Below are positions 17,566 through 27,550 of a stretch of DNA of 64,000 nucleotides, piece after piece. This DNA comes from Candidatus Avedoeria danica. GTDB taxonomy: Bacteria; Chloroflexota; Anaerolineae; Epilineales; Epilineaceae. The stretch covers positions 620,001-684,000 of the forward strand of contig JADJCV010000004.1 of NCBI GenBank assembly GCA_016703025.1, in the 5' to 3' direction. A program made the position numbers and the translations under genes. Position 1 is the stretch's first letter; every line of letters starts with the position of its first letter. The notes beneath the pieces were generated by a model, which had not been told where the DNA came from, ran no database searches, and saw nothing but the letters and a program-made list of their open reading frames with translations.

Positions 17566-18435
17566 ATGGCGACCCCCAACCACGACCACCATTCCATCGC
17601 CGACCTAGAGGCCGTCCGGCGCCGGCTGGCCGTGGCCAGCATCCGGATGACCACGGCCGCCGAGAGCGGCCATCCGTCGACGTGCCTCAGCTGTTCGCAC
17701 CTCGTCACCGCGCTCTATTTCGCCGGCCTGATGCACTACGATCCGCTGCGCCCCGACATGCCCGACCGCGACCGCTTCGTCCTGTCCAAGGGCCACGCCG
17801 CGCCGATCCTCTACGCCGCGCTGGCCGAGGCCGGCATCCTGCCGTGGGACGAACTCATGGACCTGCGGACGATCGGCAGCCGGCTGGAGGGCCATCCGAA
17901 CATGCGCCGCGTCCCGATGGTCGAGGCCTCGACGGGCTCGCTCGGCCAAGGCCTTTCGATCGGCGTCGGCATGGCGCTGGCCGGGCGGCTGGCCGCCTCC
18001 GACCGCCGCACGGTCGTCCTCCTCGGCGACGGCGAGCTCGACGAGGGGCAGGTTTGGGAGGCGGCGATGGCCGGCGCCAAGTACGCGCTGGACAGCCTCG
18101 TCGCCATCGTCGATCGGAACGGCTACCAGCAGATGGGCGATGCGGACGCCGTCATGCCGACCGGGCCGCTCGCCGCCAAGTGGGAGGCCTTCGGCTGGCG
18201 GACGCTCGAGATCGACGGCCACGACTGGCCGGAGGTCCTCGGTTCGCTCCGCGCGGCGCGCGAGCGCAAGGGGCGGCCGACCGTCATCGTGGCCAGAACC
18301 CGGAAGGGTTTTGGTGTGTCGCAGATCCTCGCCGACCCGGGCAACAAGTTCCACGGCGTGCCGCTCAAGCCCGCCGAAGCCGAGATCGCGATCGCCGAGA
18401 TCGACGCCGCGCCCTACCCGACGGAGGCGATATGA
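17566..18435 (+). CDS. Transketolase, N-terminal (ThDP-binding) subunit
   Basis: A 289-residue cytoplasmic subunit carrying the thiamine-diphosphate half of transketolase: SGHPSTCLSCSHLVTALYF, DRFVLSKGHAAPILYAAL, TGSLGQGLSIGVGMALAGR and GDGELDEGQVWEAAMAGAKY. Split transketolases (two genes in place of one protein of about 650 residues) are common in several bacterial phyla. The enzyme transfers C2 ketol units in the pentose phosphate pathway. The ATG at 17566 follows a GGAG. Its TGA overlaps the ATG of the second subunit in ATGA (18432-18435), so translational coupling is expected. Confidence 0.92.
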   Translation: MATPNHDHHSIADLEAVRRRLAVASIRMTTAAESGHPSTCLSCSHLVTALYFAGLMHYDPLRPDMPDRDRFVLSKGHAAPILYAALAEAGILPWDELMDLRTIGSRLEGHPNMRRVPMVEASTGSLGQGLSIGVGMALAGRLAASDRRTVVLLGDGELDEGQVWEAAMAGAKYALDSLVAIVDRNGYQQMGDADAVMPTGPLAAKWEAFGWRTLEIDGHDWPEVLGSLRAARERKGRPTVIVARTRKGFGVSQILADPGNKFHGVPLKPAEAEIAIAEIDAAPYPTEAI

Positions 18436-19424
18436 ACCACGATGCCGCCATCGGCCTTCCGCTCGGCGAACCGACCCGCAATGCCTTCGGAGAAGCGCTG
18501 CGCGACCTCGGCGCGGCCTACCCGAATCTCGTCGTCGTCGACGGCGACGTCGGCAACTCGACCCGGACCGAGGTGTTCGCCCAGGCCTTTCCGGAGCGCT
18601 TCTTCCAGGTCGGGATCGCCGAGAGCAACATGGTCTCCGTTGCCGCCGGGCTCGCCGCGTGCGGTCACATCGCCGTCACGGCCAGCTTCGCCGCCTTCCT
18701 GACGTGCAACGCCTACGACCAGATCCGTATGGGTGTCGGGTTCACGGGCGCCAATGTGAAGCTCGTCGGCAGCCACGCCGGGATCTCGATCGGCGACGAC
18801 GGGCCGAGCCAGATGGGGATCGAGGACATGGCGCTCATGAGCTCCATCCCCGGCATGACCGTCCTCTGCCCGGCCGATGCCGCCGCCGCACGCGCGCTCA
18901 CCGCCCGGATGGTCGCCCACGTCGGCCCGGTCTACATGCGCACCGGGCGCCCGAAGGTCCCGACGATCTATCCGGCGGACGTCGACCTCAGGATCGGCCG
19001 CGCCGAAGTCGTCCGCGCCGGCTCGGACGCCACCGTCATCGCCTGCGGCTTGATGGTCTCCGCCGCGCTGGAGGCCGCGCACGCCCTCGCCGCCGAGGGT
19101 ATCGACGTCCGCGTGCTGGACATGCACACGATCAAGCCGCTGGACGAGGCGGCCGTCGAGGCCGCCGCGCGCGAGACGGGCGCCATCGTGACCGCCGAAG
19201 AGCACCTCATCGAAGGCGGTCTCGGCAGCGCCGTCGCCCGCGCCGTCGCCCGCCGCGCGCCGTGCCCGATGGGCTTCGTCGGCGTCGACAACACGTACGC
19301 CGAAAGCGGCAAGCCGGCCGACGTCCTCGCCAAGTACGGACTGACGTGGCAGGCGATCGCCGACGAGGTCCGGCGTGTTCGGCAGCGTGCAGGGGTCGCC
19401 GAGAGTGCGTCCGGTGGTGCCTGA
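18432..19424 (+). CDS. Transketolase, C-terminal subunit
   Basis: A 330-residue partner of the upstream N-terminal subunit, containing the pyrimidine-binding and C-terminal domains. Features: VVVDGDVGNSTRTEVF, RFFQVGIAESNMVSVAAGLA, VKLVGSHAGISIGDDGPSQM (a histidine-containing substrate segment) and VVRAGSDATVIACGLMVSAA. It starts inside the stop of the first subunit. A 1-deoxyxylulose-5-phosphate synthase-like role is less likely, because that enzyme is normally one polypeptide and the split form is typical of transketolase. Confidence 0.92.
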   Translation: MNHDAAIGLPLGEPTRNAFGEALRDLGAAYPNLVVVDGDVGNSTRTEVFAQAFPERFFQVGIAESNMVSVAAGLAACGHIAVTASFAAFLTCNAYDQIRMGVGFTGANVKLVGSHAGISIGDDGPSQMGIEDMALMSSIPGMTVLCPADAAAARALTARMVAHVGPVYMRTGRPKVPTIYPADVDLRIGRAEVVRAGSDATVIACGLMVSAALEAAHALAAEGIDVRVLDMHTIKPLDEAAVEAAARETGAIVTAEEHLIEGGLGSAVARAVARRAPCPMGFVGVDNTYAESGKPADVLAKYGLTWQAIADEVRRVRQRAGVAESASGGA

Positions 19425-19425
19425 C

Positions 19426-20658
19426 GTGGCGAACCGGCCCCGGTGGGTCGCCGTTCCGCGCACGCCCACGCCCACGTCGACACGCACGGCCCTCGCCCTC
19501 GCCCTCGCCGTCGCGCTCGCAACGGTGGCGACGTGGTGTGCCGCGGCTCCGCCAGACGTGCATGCTTCCCCGCACCGCGGTTCGCTCGACGAAGGGCTCG
19601 TCGTCGCCGCACGCCTGCCCGCGGCGGCACCGGCGCTGGACATCGCGGTGAACGGTGACCGTGCGTTCGTCGCCGCGCACGGCGTCGGCGTGCACATTCT
19701 GGACATCGCGGACCCGCACGCGCCGGTCATCCTTGGTACGCTCTCCACCGCCGGCACCGCCCTCGCCGTCGCCGCGGACAACAACGTGTTGGCCGTCGCG
19801 ACCGGCACGGCCGGGCTGCAGATCTTCGCGCGACCGGACGTCGAGGCGGTGCCCGTGCTCGTCGGCGTGATCCTGCCGGCGCCGGGCGGCAAGGCATACA
19901 GCGTCGCCGTCAGCGGCGACATCGTCTGGGTCGGCGAGTGGAACGAGGACTTCGAGAACGGGGACCCCGGGCACGGCATTCGAGCCGTGGCCCAGATGCC
20001 GGACAAGACGTGGCGCGTGATCGGCGGGCTGACGACGCCGGGCTGGGCGGCGGACATCGCCATCGACAACTTGACCGCCTACGTTGCAGACGGCCCCGGT
20101 GGCCTGCGAATCATCGACATCGCGGACCCGACGGCCCCGCACGAGGTGGGCTCATTTGCCACGTCCGTCAGGGCGTACGGCATCGCCGTCGACGGGGCCA
20201 CGAAACGCGCGTACATTGCGGACAACTCCGGCGGTCTCGTGATCGTCGACGTGTCCGATCCGGCCGCGCCGAAGGCGCTCGGCTCGCTGGCCACCGCCGG
20301 CGCGGCGTACGACGTGGCCTTCGACGCGGAAGGGCAGCGCGTCTGGATCGCCCAGGCGGACGGCGGCGGTCCGGCCGACGGCGGACGCGTCACGCTCGTC
20401 GATGTCCGCCGGCCGGCGGCGCCCGTGACGGTCGACGAGATCGTGCTGGCGCAGCGGGCGTGGGGCGTTGCGCTCGGCGCGGGTGACCGGGCTTGGGTGG
20501 CGGCGACCGGGAGCGGGGTCATCGGGCTCGAGCGCCGGCTGATCGATCCGCCGCCGACGGAAACCTCGTCGCCCGGCCCGTCGGTGACACCGACGGCCTT
20601 CGCGACGCCGGACGGCTCACCGGCCGGCCGCGTCCACTTGCCCTGGGCGAGTCGTTGA
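19426..20658 (+). CDS. Exported LVIVD-repeat beta-propeller protein
   Basis: I chose a GTG at 19426, directly after the transketolase stop; other in-frame starts lie inside that gene. The roughly 410-residue product has a signal peptide (about 18-42). Repeated blades follow: VGVHILDIADPHAPVILGT, LRIIDIADPTAPHEVGSF, LVIVDVSDPAAPKALGSL and VTLVDVRRPAAPVTVDE, the textbook LVIVD pattern. It ends with a Thr/Pro linker and RVHLPWASR, the exported-protein motif of this window. It probably sits outside the cell membrane; the binding partner is unknown. It is a short relative of the protein at 1004-3808. Confidence 0.75.
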   Translation: MANRPRWVAVPRTPTPTSTRTALALALAVALATVATWCAAAPPDVHASPHRGSLDEGLVVAARLPAAAPALDIAVNGDRAFVAAHGVGVHILDIADPHAPVILGTLSTAGTALAVAADNNVLAVATGTAGLQIFARPDVEAVPVLVGVILPAPGGKAYSVAVSGDIVWVGEWNEDFENGDPGHGIRAVAQMPDKTWRVIGGLTTPGWAADIAIDNLTAYVADGPGGLRIIDIADPTAPHEVGSFATSVRAYGIAVDGATKRAYIADNSGGLVIVDVSDPAAPKALGSLATAGAAYDVAFDAEGQRVWIAQADGGGPADGGRVTLVDVRRPAAPVTVDEIVLAQRAWGVALGAGDRAWVAATGSGVIGLERRLIDPPPTETSSPGPSVTPTAFATPDGSPAGRVHLPWASR

Positions 20659-20921
20659 GAGGCGTCAGCGCCAGACGGCGGCGGCTTGGCACGGCGCCGT
20701 CGCATCGTGTAGGCTAGTCCTCGGGCGCCGTGCCCCCGACCGATGTTGCGGCGTCCACCGCGACCGTATCCTGCCAGCGTTCGCGGCGTCTTAACTGTGA
20801 ACCCGCCGGCGGCCGTCACCGCTGCGCCATCTGCCTGCGATCGGCCGTCGTTCACCAAAAGATTGCGCTGCGCGGCGTCGCCAACAGCGGCACCGCGCAG
20901 CGTTGCGTGAGAGGTAGCCCA

Positions 20922-23900
20922 GTGAAGCGTTCAGACCCCCGAACGACTCCAATCGCGCAGCGCCTCGGTCGCTTCGTGCTCGTCGGCGGCCTCACGGCCG
21001 CGCTGTTCGCCACGCTCGCGCCGGTCGTCGGCGTGCAGTTCGGCGACGCGCAGGACGGCCGGACGGTGACGGCGCAGGGCGCCAACGACCAGACGACGGG
21101 CGGTCCGCTGGCCACGGGCTCGTGGCAGACCGTCGCGAACGGCGACCGTGTGAATCGGCTGCTGCGCGAGGGCCGGATCGTGTGGTCCGCCACCGACGGC
21201 GGAGGCTTGGTGCGCTGGGACCTCGATGCCGGGACGTACAAGCAGTACCTTGCGCCGCAGTCCGGGCTGCCGTCGAACGTCGTCCACGATATCGAAGCGG
21301 TGGGCGACGGCTCGTACTGGCTCGGCACGGCCGGTGGCTTGGTGCACTTCTTCCCGTCCGTCGACCGGTTCGACGTCATCCGGCCGGTGGCGGGCGAGGT
21401 TGGCGGGATGCCGGGCCGGGTGGTCACGGCCGTGCTGCGCCGGCCGGACGGCAGGCTTTGGGTGGGCTTCGGACAGGAATGGGATCCCAAGCTCCGCCAT
21501 GTCCGGCGCACCGAGGATGGGGCGTTCACGGCGGCGGGTCTGGCGATGTACGACCCGGCGACGAACGCATGGTCGTACCAGGTGCACGCCAGTGTGAGCG
21601 GCGAGCCGTCCTCGCTCAAGACCGTCCCGAGCGAAAACATCACCGACCTCGCATTGGACACCGTCGGCAACCTCTGGGTCGGCACGAAGCGCTACGAGGT
21701 CTGGCAACACTATTGCCCTGAAGGCGGCAGTTCCGACTGCGTGGATGCCTGGGTGCCCGCCGGCGGCGGCGTGGCGGTGACGGACCTGGACAGTGTGGCC
21801 ACCAGCGGCGGCACCGTGGAGAGCGCCAAGTGGTCCGCGTATCGACAGGAATCGTCCAGCGGCGGCAGCGTCGCGTCGTCGCAGTGCTACTCGGACTCGA
21901 TCAGCATGCTCCGCGCGGATGTCGAGGGGCGGATGTGGGTGGCGACGCTCGACCGAGGCCTGCTCCTCTTTCGCAAGGGGCTCGCGCAGCGCGAGTCCTG
22001 CACGAGCCTGCCGCGCTACACCACCGTCGTGCGCAGCGGCGTGCAGAAGGTGGAAGGGCTGCGCGGCAAGCACGTGTTCTCGGTCGACATCGACGAAAAC
22101 GGGTGCCTTTGGATCGGGCATGGCAGCGGGCCGTCCGTGGGCCAGGGCATCGCCGTCCTGTGCCACAAGAACACGTTCGATGACTCGTCGATCTCCTACA
22201 CGCCGTGGATCTCCGACGACGAGTGGCAGTTCTTCACGTTTTCCGGTCAGATCGAGGGCGAGACGAACGTGCTGGTCAGCGCGATCGTCGTCGAACCCGG
22301 CGCCACGAAAGCGATCATCGGTACGCGCGACGATCGGGCCGGCGACGGTTACGGCGTGGCGGAGTTCACGCCGGGGACGCTGACCTGGGTTCCGTATATG
22401 ACCGCAGCGAACGGGCTCCCGTCCAATCAGATCGCCGACGTGAAGCAGGACCCGGTGTCGGGCGACGTCTGGTACGCCCTCAAGAATCGCGGCGTGGCGC
22501 GCCAGAAGCCGGACGGCAATTGGAACTGGTGGAAGGCGTTTGGACCGGGTCGCGAGGTGACGCAGGTCAAGACGGCAACCGCTGCCGGGACCCGCCTCGT
22601 GAACATTCCGGTGAAGCTGTCGGACAAGGCGGCCTTCGATGCGATCTTCAGCGGTTCGAACCGCTACATCGTCATCGGCGACGACCCGACACGCTACCGC
22701 GTGACGGCCTTCAAGGCCGGCGCCAACGGCCTCGGGCCCTGGATCACGATCCAGCCCAACCTGCAGCGCGACGTGCCGATCAACACCCCGATCTACCTGA
22801 TCGATCGCGGCCCGGCGTCCAACGAGGCCTCGGAGATCGCGTTCGGTAAGGACGGCAAGGTCTACGTCGGCGGTCGTGAGAGCATCTGGATGTCGGACCG
22901 GGAGTGCAGCAACCCTCCGGAGTGCTGGCTGGACGGCGGCCTCGGGGTGTGGAACGGCAGCGAGTGGTTCGTGTACACGCAACCCATCGGCGCAATCGAC
23001 AGCAGCGGGCTGCTCGATCAGATGGTCAAGACCGTGACGGTGGACCTGATCGGCCGGATCTGGATCGGCTTCGGCGATCAGGACAGCACGCAGGGCGACG
23101 GCATCTCGGTGCTCGACCCCGCCACGGGCAAGTTCACGCACTACTACATTCCGCCACAGGGCGGCAGCGGCGCCAAACTCGGCTCGAACGGCGTGGCCGA
23201 CCTCGATGTCGACCCGGCCAACGGCAATGTCTGGGCGGCGCACTTCCCGACGAAGAAGAACAACGAGGCGCCCGACGGAACGATCTCCCAGGTCCTGTTC
23301 GGCGGCGGTGCCTCGCGCTGGAACGGAACGGACTGGACGGCTTGGAAGAAGGATCAGGGCGCGTTGATCAAGGGCTATGGCCTCGGCACGTTCAACGCGA
23401 TCCTGGCCGACCGTGTGCACAACCTGGCCTGGCTGGGCGGTTGGGACGCCGTGCCGCGCCAGTTCCACTGGACCGAGGGCCGGGGCGTCAATGCCGCCCT
23501 CAACTGGTGCGGCCTCGACAACTGCACGAAGGAGTCGTGGCAGAGCCGCGTGTGGCTGAACGAGGGGGAGGTCAACGCCCTCGCCCTCGACAAGCACGGC
23601 GCGGTATGGGTATCGATGAATCGACGCGGCCTCGGACTCGTTCCGCCCTTCGGCGGGGTTCGCCTGTTCGACGGCGTCGACTGGTATGCCTACAACCCGT
23701 CCAACACGCCGATGTCGTCGCTGAACGTGACGAGCCTCGCGCCGTTTGGGGACGGGGTCTACCTCGGAACCATGAACGCGGGCGTGACGATCTTCTCGTT
23801 CACGATCCCGCCCACCGCGACGCCAGCGCCCACGTTCACGCCCTCGGCCACCCCATCCAGCACGCCGGTGAACACCGTCGAGCCGACGCCGACGTTGGAG

Positions 23901-25304
23901 GGCAGCCCGACCCGCACCGCCACGCGCGGCGCCACGCCGACGCCGACACGCACCCAGTCGGGCGGTACGACCGGGACGCCGGCGCCGTCGACCTGTGCCG
24001 GGGGCTGGTGCTCGATCTACCTGCCCTACAGCCGTCGCTTCTGCAGCGGCACCGGCTGCCCCAAGCGCACGACGCCCCGCCCGACGATCCCGCGCAGCAC
24101 GGCCGACCCGTCGTCCACGCCGACCCTCCGCCCGCCGACGGCGAGCCCGACGGGGCCCGTCGTGCCGACGATCGGGCCGTCCCCGACGGACGTCCAACAG
24201 GCCACCCCCGGCACGCCGTCGGCCACATCGACGACCGCGGCGACGCAGGCGGGCGGTACGGCCAGCGCGACGTCGACGACGACGGCGACCGCGAGCCGCA
24301 CGCCTTCGCCGACCGCGTCGGCGACCACGGCGCCCGGCGTCACGCCGTCGCCGACGGCCGGCTCGTTCCCGTCGGGCGAGTGGCAGAACGTGAACCGGTC
24401 CTTGCAGATCACACGCAATACGCTCACGGGCGTCAGCGGCGCGTCGAACGGACTTGCGGTGCTGGTTGGCGCGAACAGCACGGTGCTCATCTGGGACGGC
24501 GTGGAGTTCACCAGCGCGGCAGTGCAGCCCGGGCGGATGCTGAACGGGGTCGTCATGCTCGACGACCGCAACGGCTACATCGTCGGCGACTACCTCGGGC
24601 AGTCGAGCACGTTGATCCGGACGCGCGACGGGGCCCAGTCGTGGTCCAGCATGGCGACCGAGAACCTGGACAACTGGTCGGCGGTGGCGATGGTGCGCGG
24701 CACGCAAGGCATTCGCGGATGGATCGTCGGCAAGACGAACGGCAGCCGCCAGTTCTTCGACGGTTCGACCTGGGCCAAGCAGTCGGCGTCGGACCTGAAC
24801 AACACGTCGCACAAGTACGCCGATGTGGCGATGCTGTCCGACACGAGCGCCGTGGCCGTCCAGAACGGCGGAACGGGCTCGCGGATCTACAACTGGAACG
24901 GCACGGCCTGGTCGCCAGGGACACAGTCGGGTGCGCTCAACAGCGTGGACGTCCTGCCGTCGGGCGACGGCGTGGCCGTCGGCCCGACCGGCACGGTTTG
25001 GCTGCGCGATCCGACCGGGGACTGGTCACGCATGGACAACAAGCCGAGCACGAGCGGACGCGATCTGCTGGGCGTGAAGATGCTCGCCAAGGACCGAATT
25101 TGGGCCGTCGGCGAGCGAGGCGGCATCTATCTCTGGAGCGGCGGTCCGAGCTGGCAGACGTTCGCGGTCACCGGCGTGACGAAGGACCTGAACAGCGTCT
25201 GGTTCAGCCCGGACGGCCGCGACGGCTGGGCGGTCGGCGTGGAAGGCACGATCGCACACTACGTCGTCCCATCGCCCACCCCGACACCGACGCCGCGCCC
25301 ATAG
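20922..25304 (+). CDS. Large exported ligand-sensor-type propeller protein
   Basis: A 1460-residue protein with a GTG start at 20922 after GAGAGG; an upstream in-frame start at 20730 gives an atypical N-terminus. A signal/anchor lies at about 15-40. Residues about 60-965 contain many blades of the type seen in two-component-regulator propellers, such as WSATDGGGLVRWDLDAGTY, YWLGTAGGLVHF and LWVGTKRYEVW, with no kinase or receiver domain. A Thr/Pro linker (about 966-1150) is interrupted by WCSIYLPYSRRFCSG. The last 310 residues form a second propeller-like domain (GTVWLRDPTGDWSRMDN, IWAVGERGGIYLWSGG) resembling BNR/Ycf48-type repeats. Three paralogues lie downstream. Likely a cell-surface binding or scaffold protein; function not known. 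Confidence 0.78.
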   Translation: MKRSDPRTTPIAQRLGRFVLVGGLTAALFATLAPVVGVQFGDAQDGRTVTAQGANDQTTGGPLATGSWQTVANGDRVNRLLREGRIVWSATDGGGLVRWDLDAGTYKQYLAPQSGLPSNVVHDIEAVGDGSYWLGTAGGLVHFFPSVDRFDVIRPVAGEVGGMPGRVVTAVLRRPDGRLWVGFGQEWDPKLRHVRRTEDGAFTAAGLAMYDPATNAWSYQVHASVSGEPSSLKTVPSENITDLALDTVGNLWVGTKRYEVWQHYCPEGGSSDCVDAWVPAGGGVAVTDLDSVATSGGTVESAKWSAYRQESSSGGSVASSQCYSDSISMLRADVEGRMWVATLDRGLLLFRKGLAQRESCTSLPRYTTVVRSGVQKVEGLRGKHVFSVDIDENGCLWIGHGSGPSVGQGIAVLCHKNTFDDSSISYTPWISDDEWQFFTFSGQIEGETNVLVSAIVVEPGATKAIIGTRDDRAGDGYGVAEFTPGTLTWVPYMTAANGLPSNQIADVKQDPVSGDVWYALKNRGVARQKPDGNWNWWKAFGPGREVTQVKTATAAGTRLVNIPVKLSDKAAFDAIFSGSNRYIVIGDDPTRYRVTAFKAGANGLGPWITIQPNLQRDVPINTPIYLIDRGPASNEASEIAFGKDGKVYVGGRESIWMSDRECSNPPECWLDGGLGVWNGSEWFVYTQPIGAIDSSGLLDQMVKTVTVDLIGRIWIGFGDQDSTQGDGISVLDPATGKFTHYYIPPQGGSGAKLGSNGVADLDVDPANGNVWAAHFPTKKNNEAPDGTISQVLFGGGASRWNGTDWTAWKKDQGALIKGYGLGTFNAILADRVHNLAWLGGWDAVPRQFHWTEGRGVNAALNWCGLDNCTKESWQSRVWLNEGEVNALALDKHGAVWVSMNRRGLGLVPPFGGVRLFDGVDWYAYNPSNTPMSSLNVTSLAPFGDGVYLGTMNAGVTIFSFTIPPTATPAPTFTPSATPSSTPVNTVEPTPTLEGSPTRTATRGATPTPTRTQSGGTTGTPAPSTCAGGWCSIYLPYSRRFCSGTGCPKRTTPRPTIPRSTADPSSTPTLRPPTASPTGPVVPTIGPSPTDVQQATPGTPSATSTTAATQAGGTASATSTTTATASRTPSPTASATTAPGVTPSPTAGSFPSGEWQNVNRSLQITRNTLTGVSGASNGLAVLVGANSTVLIWDGVEFTSAAVQPGRMLNGVVMLDDRNGYIVGDYLGQSSTLIRTRDGAQSWSSMATENLDNWSAVAMVRGTQGIRGWIVGKTNGSRQFFDGSTWAKQSASDLNNTSHKYADVAMLSDTSAVAVQNGGTGSRIYNWNGTAWSPGTQSGALNSVDVLPSGDGVAVGPTGTVWLRDPTGDWSRMDNKPSTSGRDLLGVKMLAKDRIWAVGERGGIYLWSGGPSWQTFAVTGVTKDLNSVWFSPDGRDGWAVGVEGTIAHYVVPSPTPTPTPRP

Positions 25305-25419
25305 CTGCCGGCAGGCGACGACGATTCCACCGTCGGCACCGATCGACATCGCCGCTGCGTCCAAACGCCATCCGCCGCGAGACACCGCCCACGTCGCGCC
25401 GCTCGTCCTCGCGTTCGGC

Positions 25420-27474
25420 GTGGTCGTCGCCGGCGTCGCGGCAGCCGCCTGGTCCGCGCTCGGCCTGGCCGCCGCCGGGCGGTTCGATGCGCGCATCGCG
25501 CTCGCCGCGGGCGGCGCCGTGGCGGCTGCGGTCGTCGTCGCGCTTGTCCGCGCGGTGCGACGCGGCCGTCTGCGGCTTCGCCGCGATGCGGACGACGTTG
25601 CGGTCGACGCGGCGTGCGCCGTCATCATCGCCCTCGGTGTGCTCCGCCTCGGTCCCGCCGTACCATGGCCGGCCGCGCTGGACGGCGGGTGGTATGCCGC
25701 GGCGGCGGTGCGCATCGCCCACGACCGAAGTCTGTACTTCGACGCGCCGGCCGCAGCCATCGCCGGCCTCGTGACGCCGCTGGCCGCGCTGCGGGCCGAG
25801 GGCATCCCAGCGCCCGACGACGGCACGCACGGCTTTCACGCCGTGGCCTTTGCCGTCCCGCGCATCGGCGTCCCGAAGGCCACGCCGTACCACCCGCCGT
25901 TGTTCGCTGCGTGGGCGGCGCTCGGCGTGACCCTGTTCGGCCCGTACGGTTCCGCCGACGCAGCCTTGTGGAGCGCGGCGCTCTGGCTCCTCGCCGTCGC
26001 CGCCCTCGCCCGGACGATCGGCCTTCACGCGGCCGCACCTGCGGCGGCGGCGCTGGCCGCGCTCTCGCCGCAGTTCCGTGTGTACGGTGCGACGCCCTAT
26101 GCCGAGCTGTTCGCGGGCGGGCTGGCGATGGCGGCACTGGTGGCGCTCGGGGTGATTCGGGAGGCCAGCACCGCGTCGGGCCACGGCGCGGCATCCCCGG
26201 CCGGTGACGGCGGCAACCGGTCGGCGACCTGGACGCCGTTCGGCGGTGCGACGCTGCTCGCGGCGGCCGCCGGCGCCGCCGTCGGCACGGCCGTCGTCGC
26301 CAAGATCGATCTCGTGCCGTTCGCCCTCGCGACGGCCGTCCTTTGGCTCGTTGCGGCGCCCAACTTCCGCACGCGCGGCGCGTTCGTCGCCGGTGCGGCG
26401 CTGCCGTGCGCCGCGCTGATCGCCTTGTTCCGGGGTCCGACAGTGGTGTATGCGGCGTTGAACGGGACCGGCGTGTGGCGCTTGGCGGCGGCATTCGGCG
26501 CCCGGTGGGGGCTGATGATCCTGCTCGGCACGATCGGCTGCGCCGCCTTGGCGGCGGCCGGCAAACGGTCTCGGCGACGACGAAGGGCGGCGCTACCGGG
26601 GGCGATGCAGCGCGTGCCGGTCGGTGTGGTCCTCGGAGCAGCCGTCCTCGCGGCGGCCGTGTGGCAGGCCCGGCCGTCCGCGGGCGAACCGACGGGCATG
26701 GTCCGCCTGCTGACGTGGTCCGTCACGCCGCTCGGGCTGTTCGGCGCCGCGATCGCGTTGGGCGGACGAGGCGCCGGATCCCGGCGCGCACCGGCCGTCA
26801 TCTGGCCGCTCGTGGCCGCCAGCGCTTTCGTGCTTGCGGCACCGATCGTGACGCGCGATCTATCGCCGATCTACGCCGCGCGCCGGCTCGCGCCGATTGC
26901 GGTGCCGACGGCGTGCGTGCTGGCGGCGCTGTGCGTCGAGCGGGTCGTCGCCGGCCGCGGCGCCCGGCAGCGGGCCGCGGTTGCCGCGTTGACGGCGCTC
27001 GGCCTCGCTGCCGCGGCGCTGCAGAGCGGTCGCCTGCGCCCGTCGCGTGAGTTCGCCGCCGCCAAGCTCCTGATCGACCGCATCGCCGCCCACACGGTGC
27101 CGGGCGACCTCGTCCTGTTCCCGAGCCCGTACGGCACGGATCTCAGCGCACGCCTGGCCGCGCCGCTGTGGGCCCTGCACGACGTCGACGTCGCCGTCTT
27201 GCCCAACGCGGTCGAGGACCCGGAGAGCGGTGCGCCGGGTGCGGCGGCGGCGGGCGCGCTGGCGCGATGGTCGGCCGCCCACCCCGGCGGGCGCGTGCTG
27301 TGGGTCGCCGCGCCGTCGACGAAGCCGCCGGCCCGGATGGCGCTCGATCAGATCGGCGAGGAGTCCCTCATCACCGAGGCGTGGCAGCCCGGCGTCATGC
27401 CGCCGGCCTTCGCGGCCGTCGAGCTCACGGTCGGCATCGGCGCATTGACCCCGGCGGACGACAACTCGCGGTAA
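25420..27474 (+). CDS. Polytopic membrane protein, GT39/ArnT-like glycosyltransferase
   Basis: About 684 residues with ten or more hydrophobic segments. The segments DGGWYAAAAVRIAHDRSLYF and TPYHPPLFAAWAALGVTLFG match the conserved first loop (acidic residue, then HPPL) of GT-C membrane glycosyltransferases of the PMT/ArnT type. These use polyprenyl-phosphate sugars on the outer face of the membrane. A soluble C-terminal part (about 540-684) follows. The earliest standard start is GTG at 25420, which begins inside the first hydrophobic stretch, so the true start may be upstream at a non-standard codon (the frame is open back to 25303). It is placed between two exported propeller genes, so it may glycosylate them; that is inference. 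Confidence 0.62.
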   Translation: MVVAGVAAAAWSALGLAAAGRFDARIALAAGGAVAAAVVVALVRAVRRGRLRLRRDADDVAVDAACAVIIALGVLRLGPAVPWPAALDGGWYAAAAVRIAHDRSLYFDAPAAAIAGLVTPLAALRAEGIPAPDDGTHGFHAVAFAVPRIGVPKATPYHPPLFAAWAALGVTLFGPYGSADAALWSAALWLLAVAALARTIGLHAAAPAAAALAALSPQFRVYGATPYAELFAGGLAMAALVALGVIREASTASGHGAASPAGDGGNRSATWTPFGGATLLAAAAGAAVGTAVVAKIDLVPFALATAVLWLVAAPNFRTRGAFVAGAALPCAALIALFRGPTVVYAALNGTGVWRLAAAFGARWGLMILLGTIGCAALAAAGKRSRRRRRAALPGAMQRVPVGVVLGAAVLAAAVWQARPSAGEPTGMVRLLTWSVTPLGLFGAAIALGGRGAGSRRAPAVIWPLVAASAFVLAAPIVTRDLSPIYAARRLAPIAVPTACVLAALCVERVVAGRGARQRAAVAALTALGLAAAALQSGRLRPSREFAAAKLLIDRIAAHTVPGDLVLFPSPYGTDLSARLAAPLWALHDVDVAVLPNAVEDPESGAPGAAAAGALARWSAAHPGGRVLWVAAPSTKPPARMALDQIGEESLITEAWQPGVMPPAFAAVELTVGIGALTPADDNSR

Positions 27475-27550
27475 CGCGCCGCCACCCGCCGTCGTTATCG
27501 ACACCGGCCGCCGGGGCCGCGGTCCCCCCACCGTATGCAGGAGCGAGCAC

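Noticed and set aside
20931..24812. 1293-codon minus-strand open frame
   Set aside because: Lies wholly antisense to the 1460-residue propeller gene; Arg/His/Val-rich low-complexity translation with no motif.
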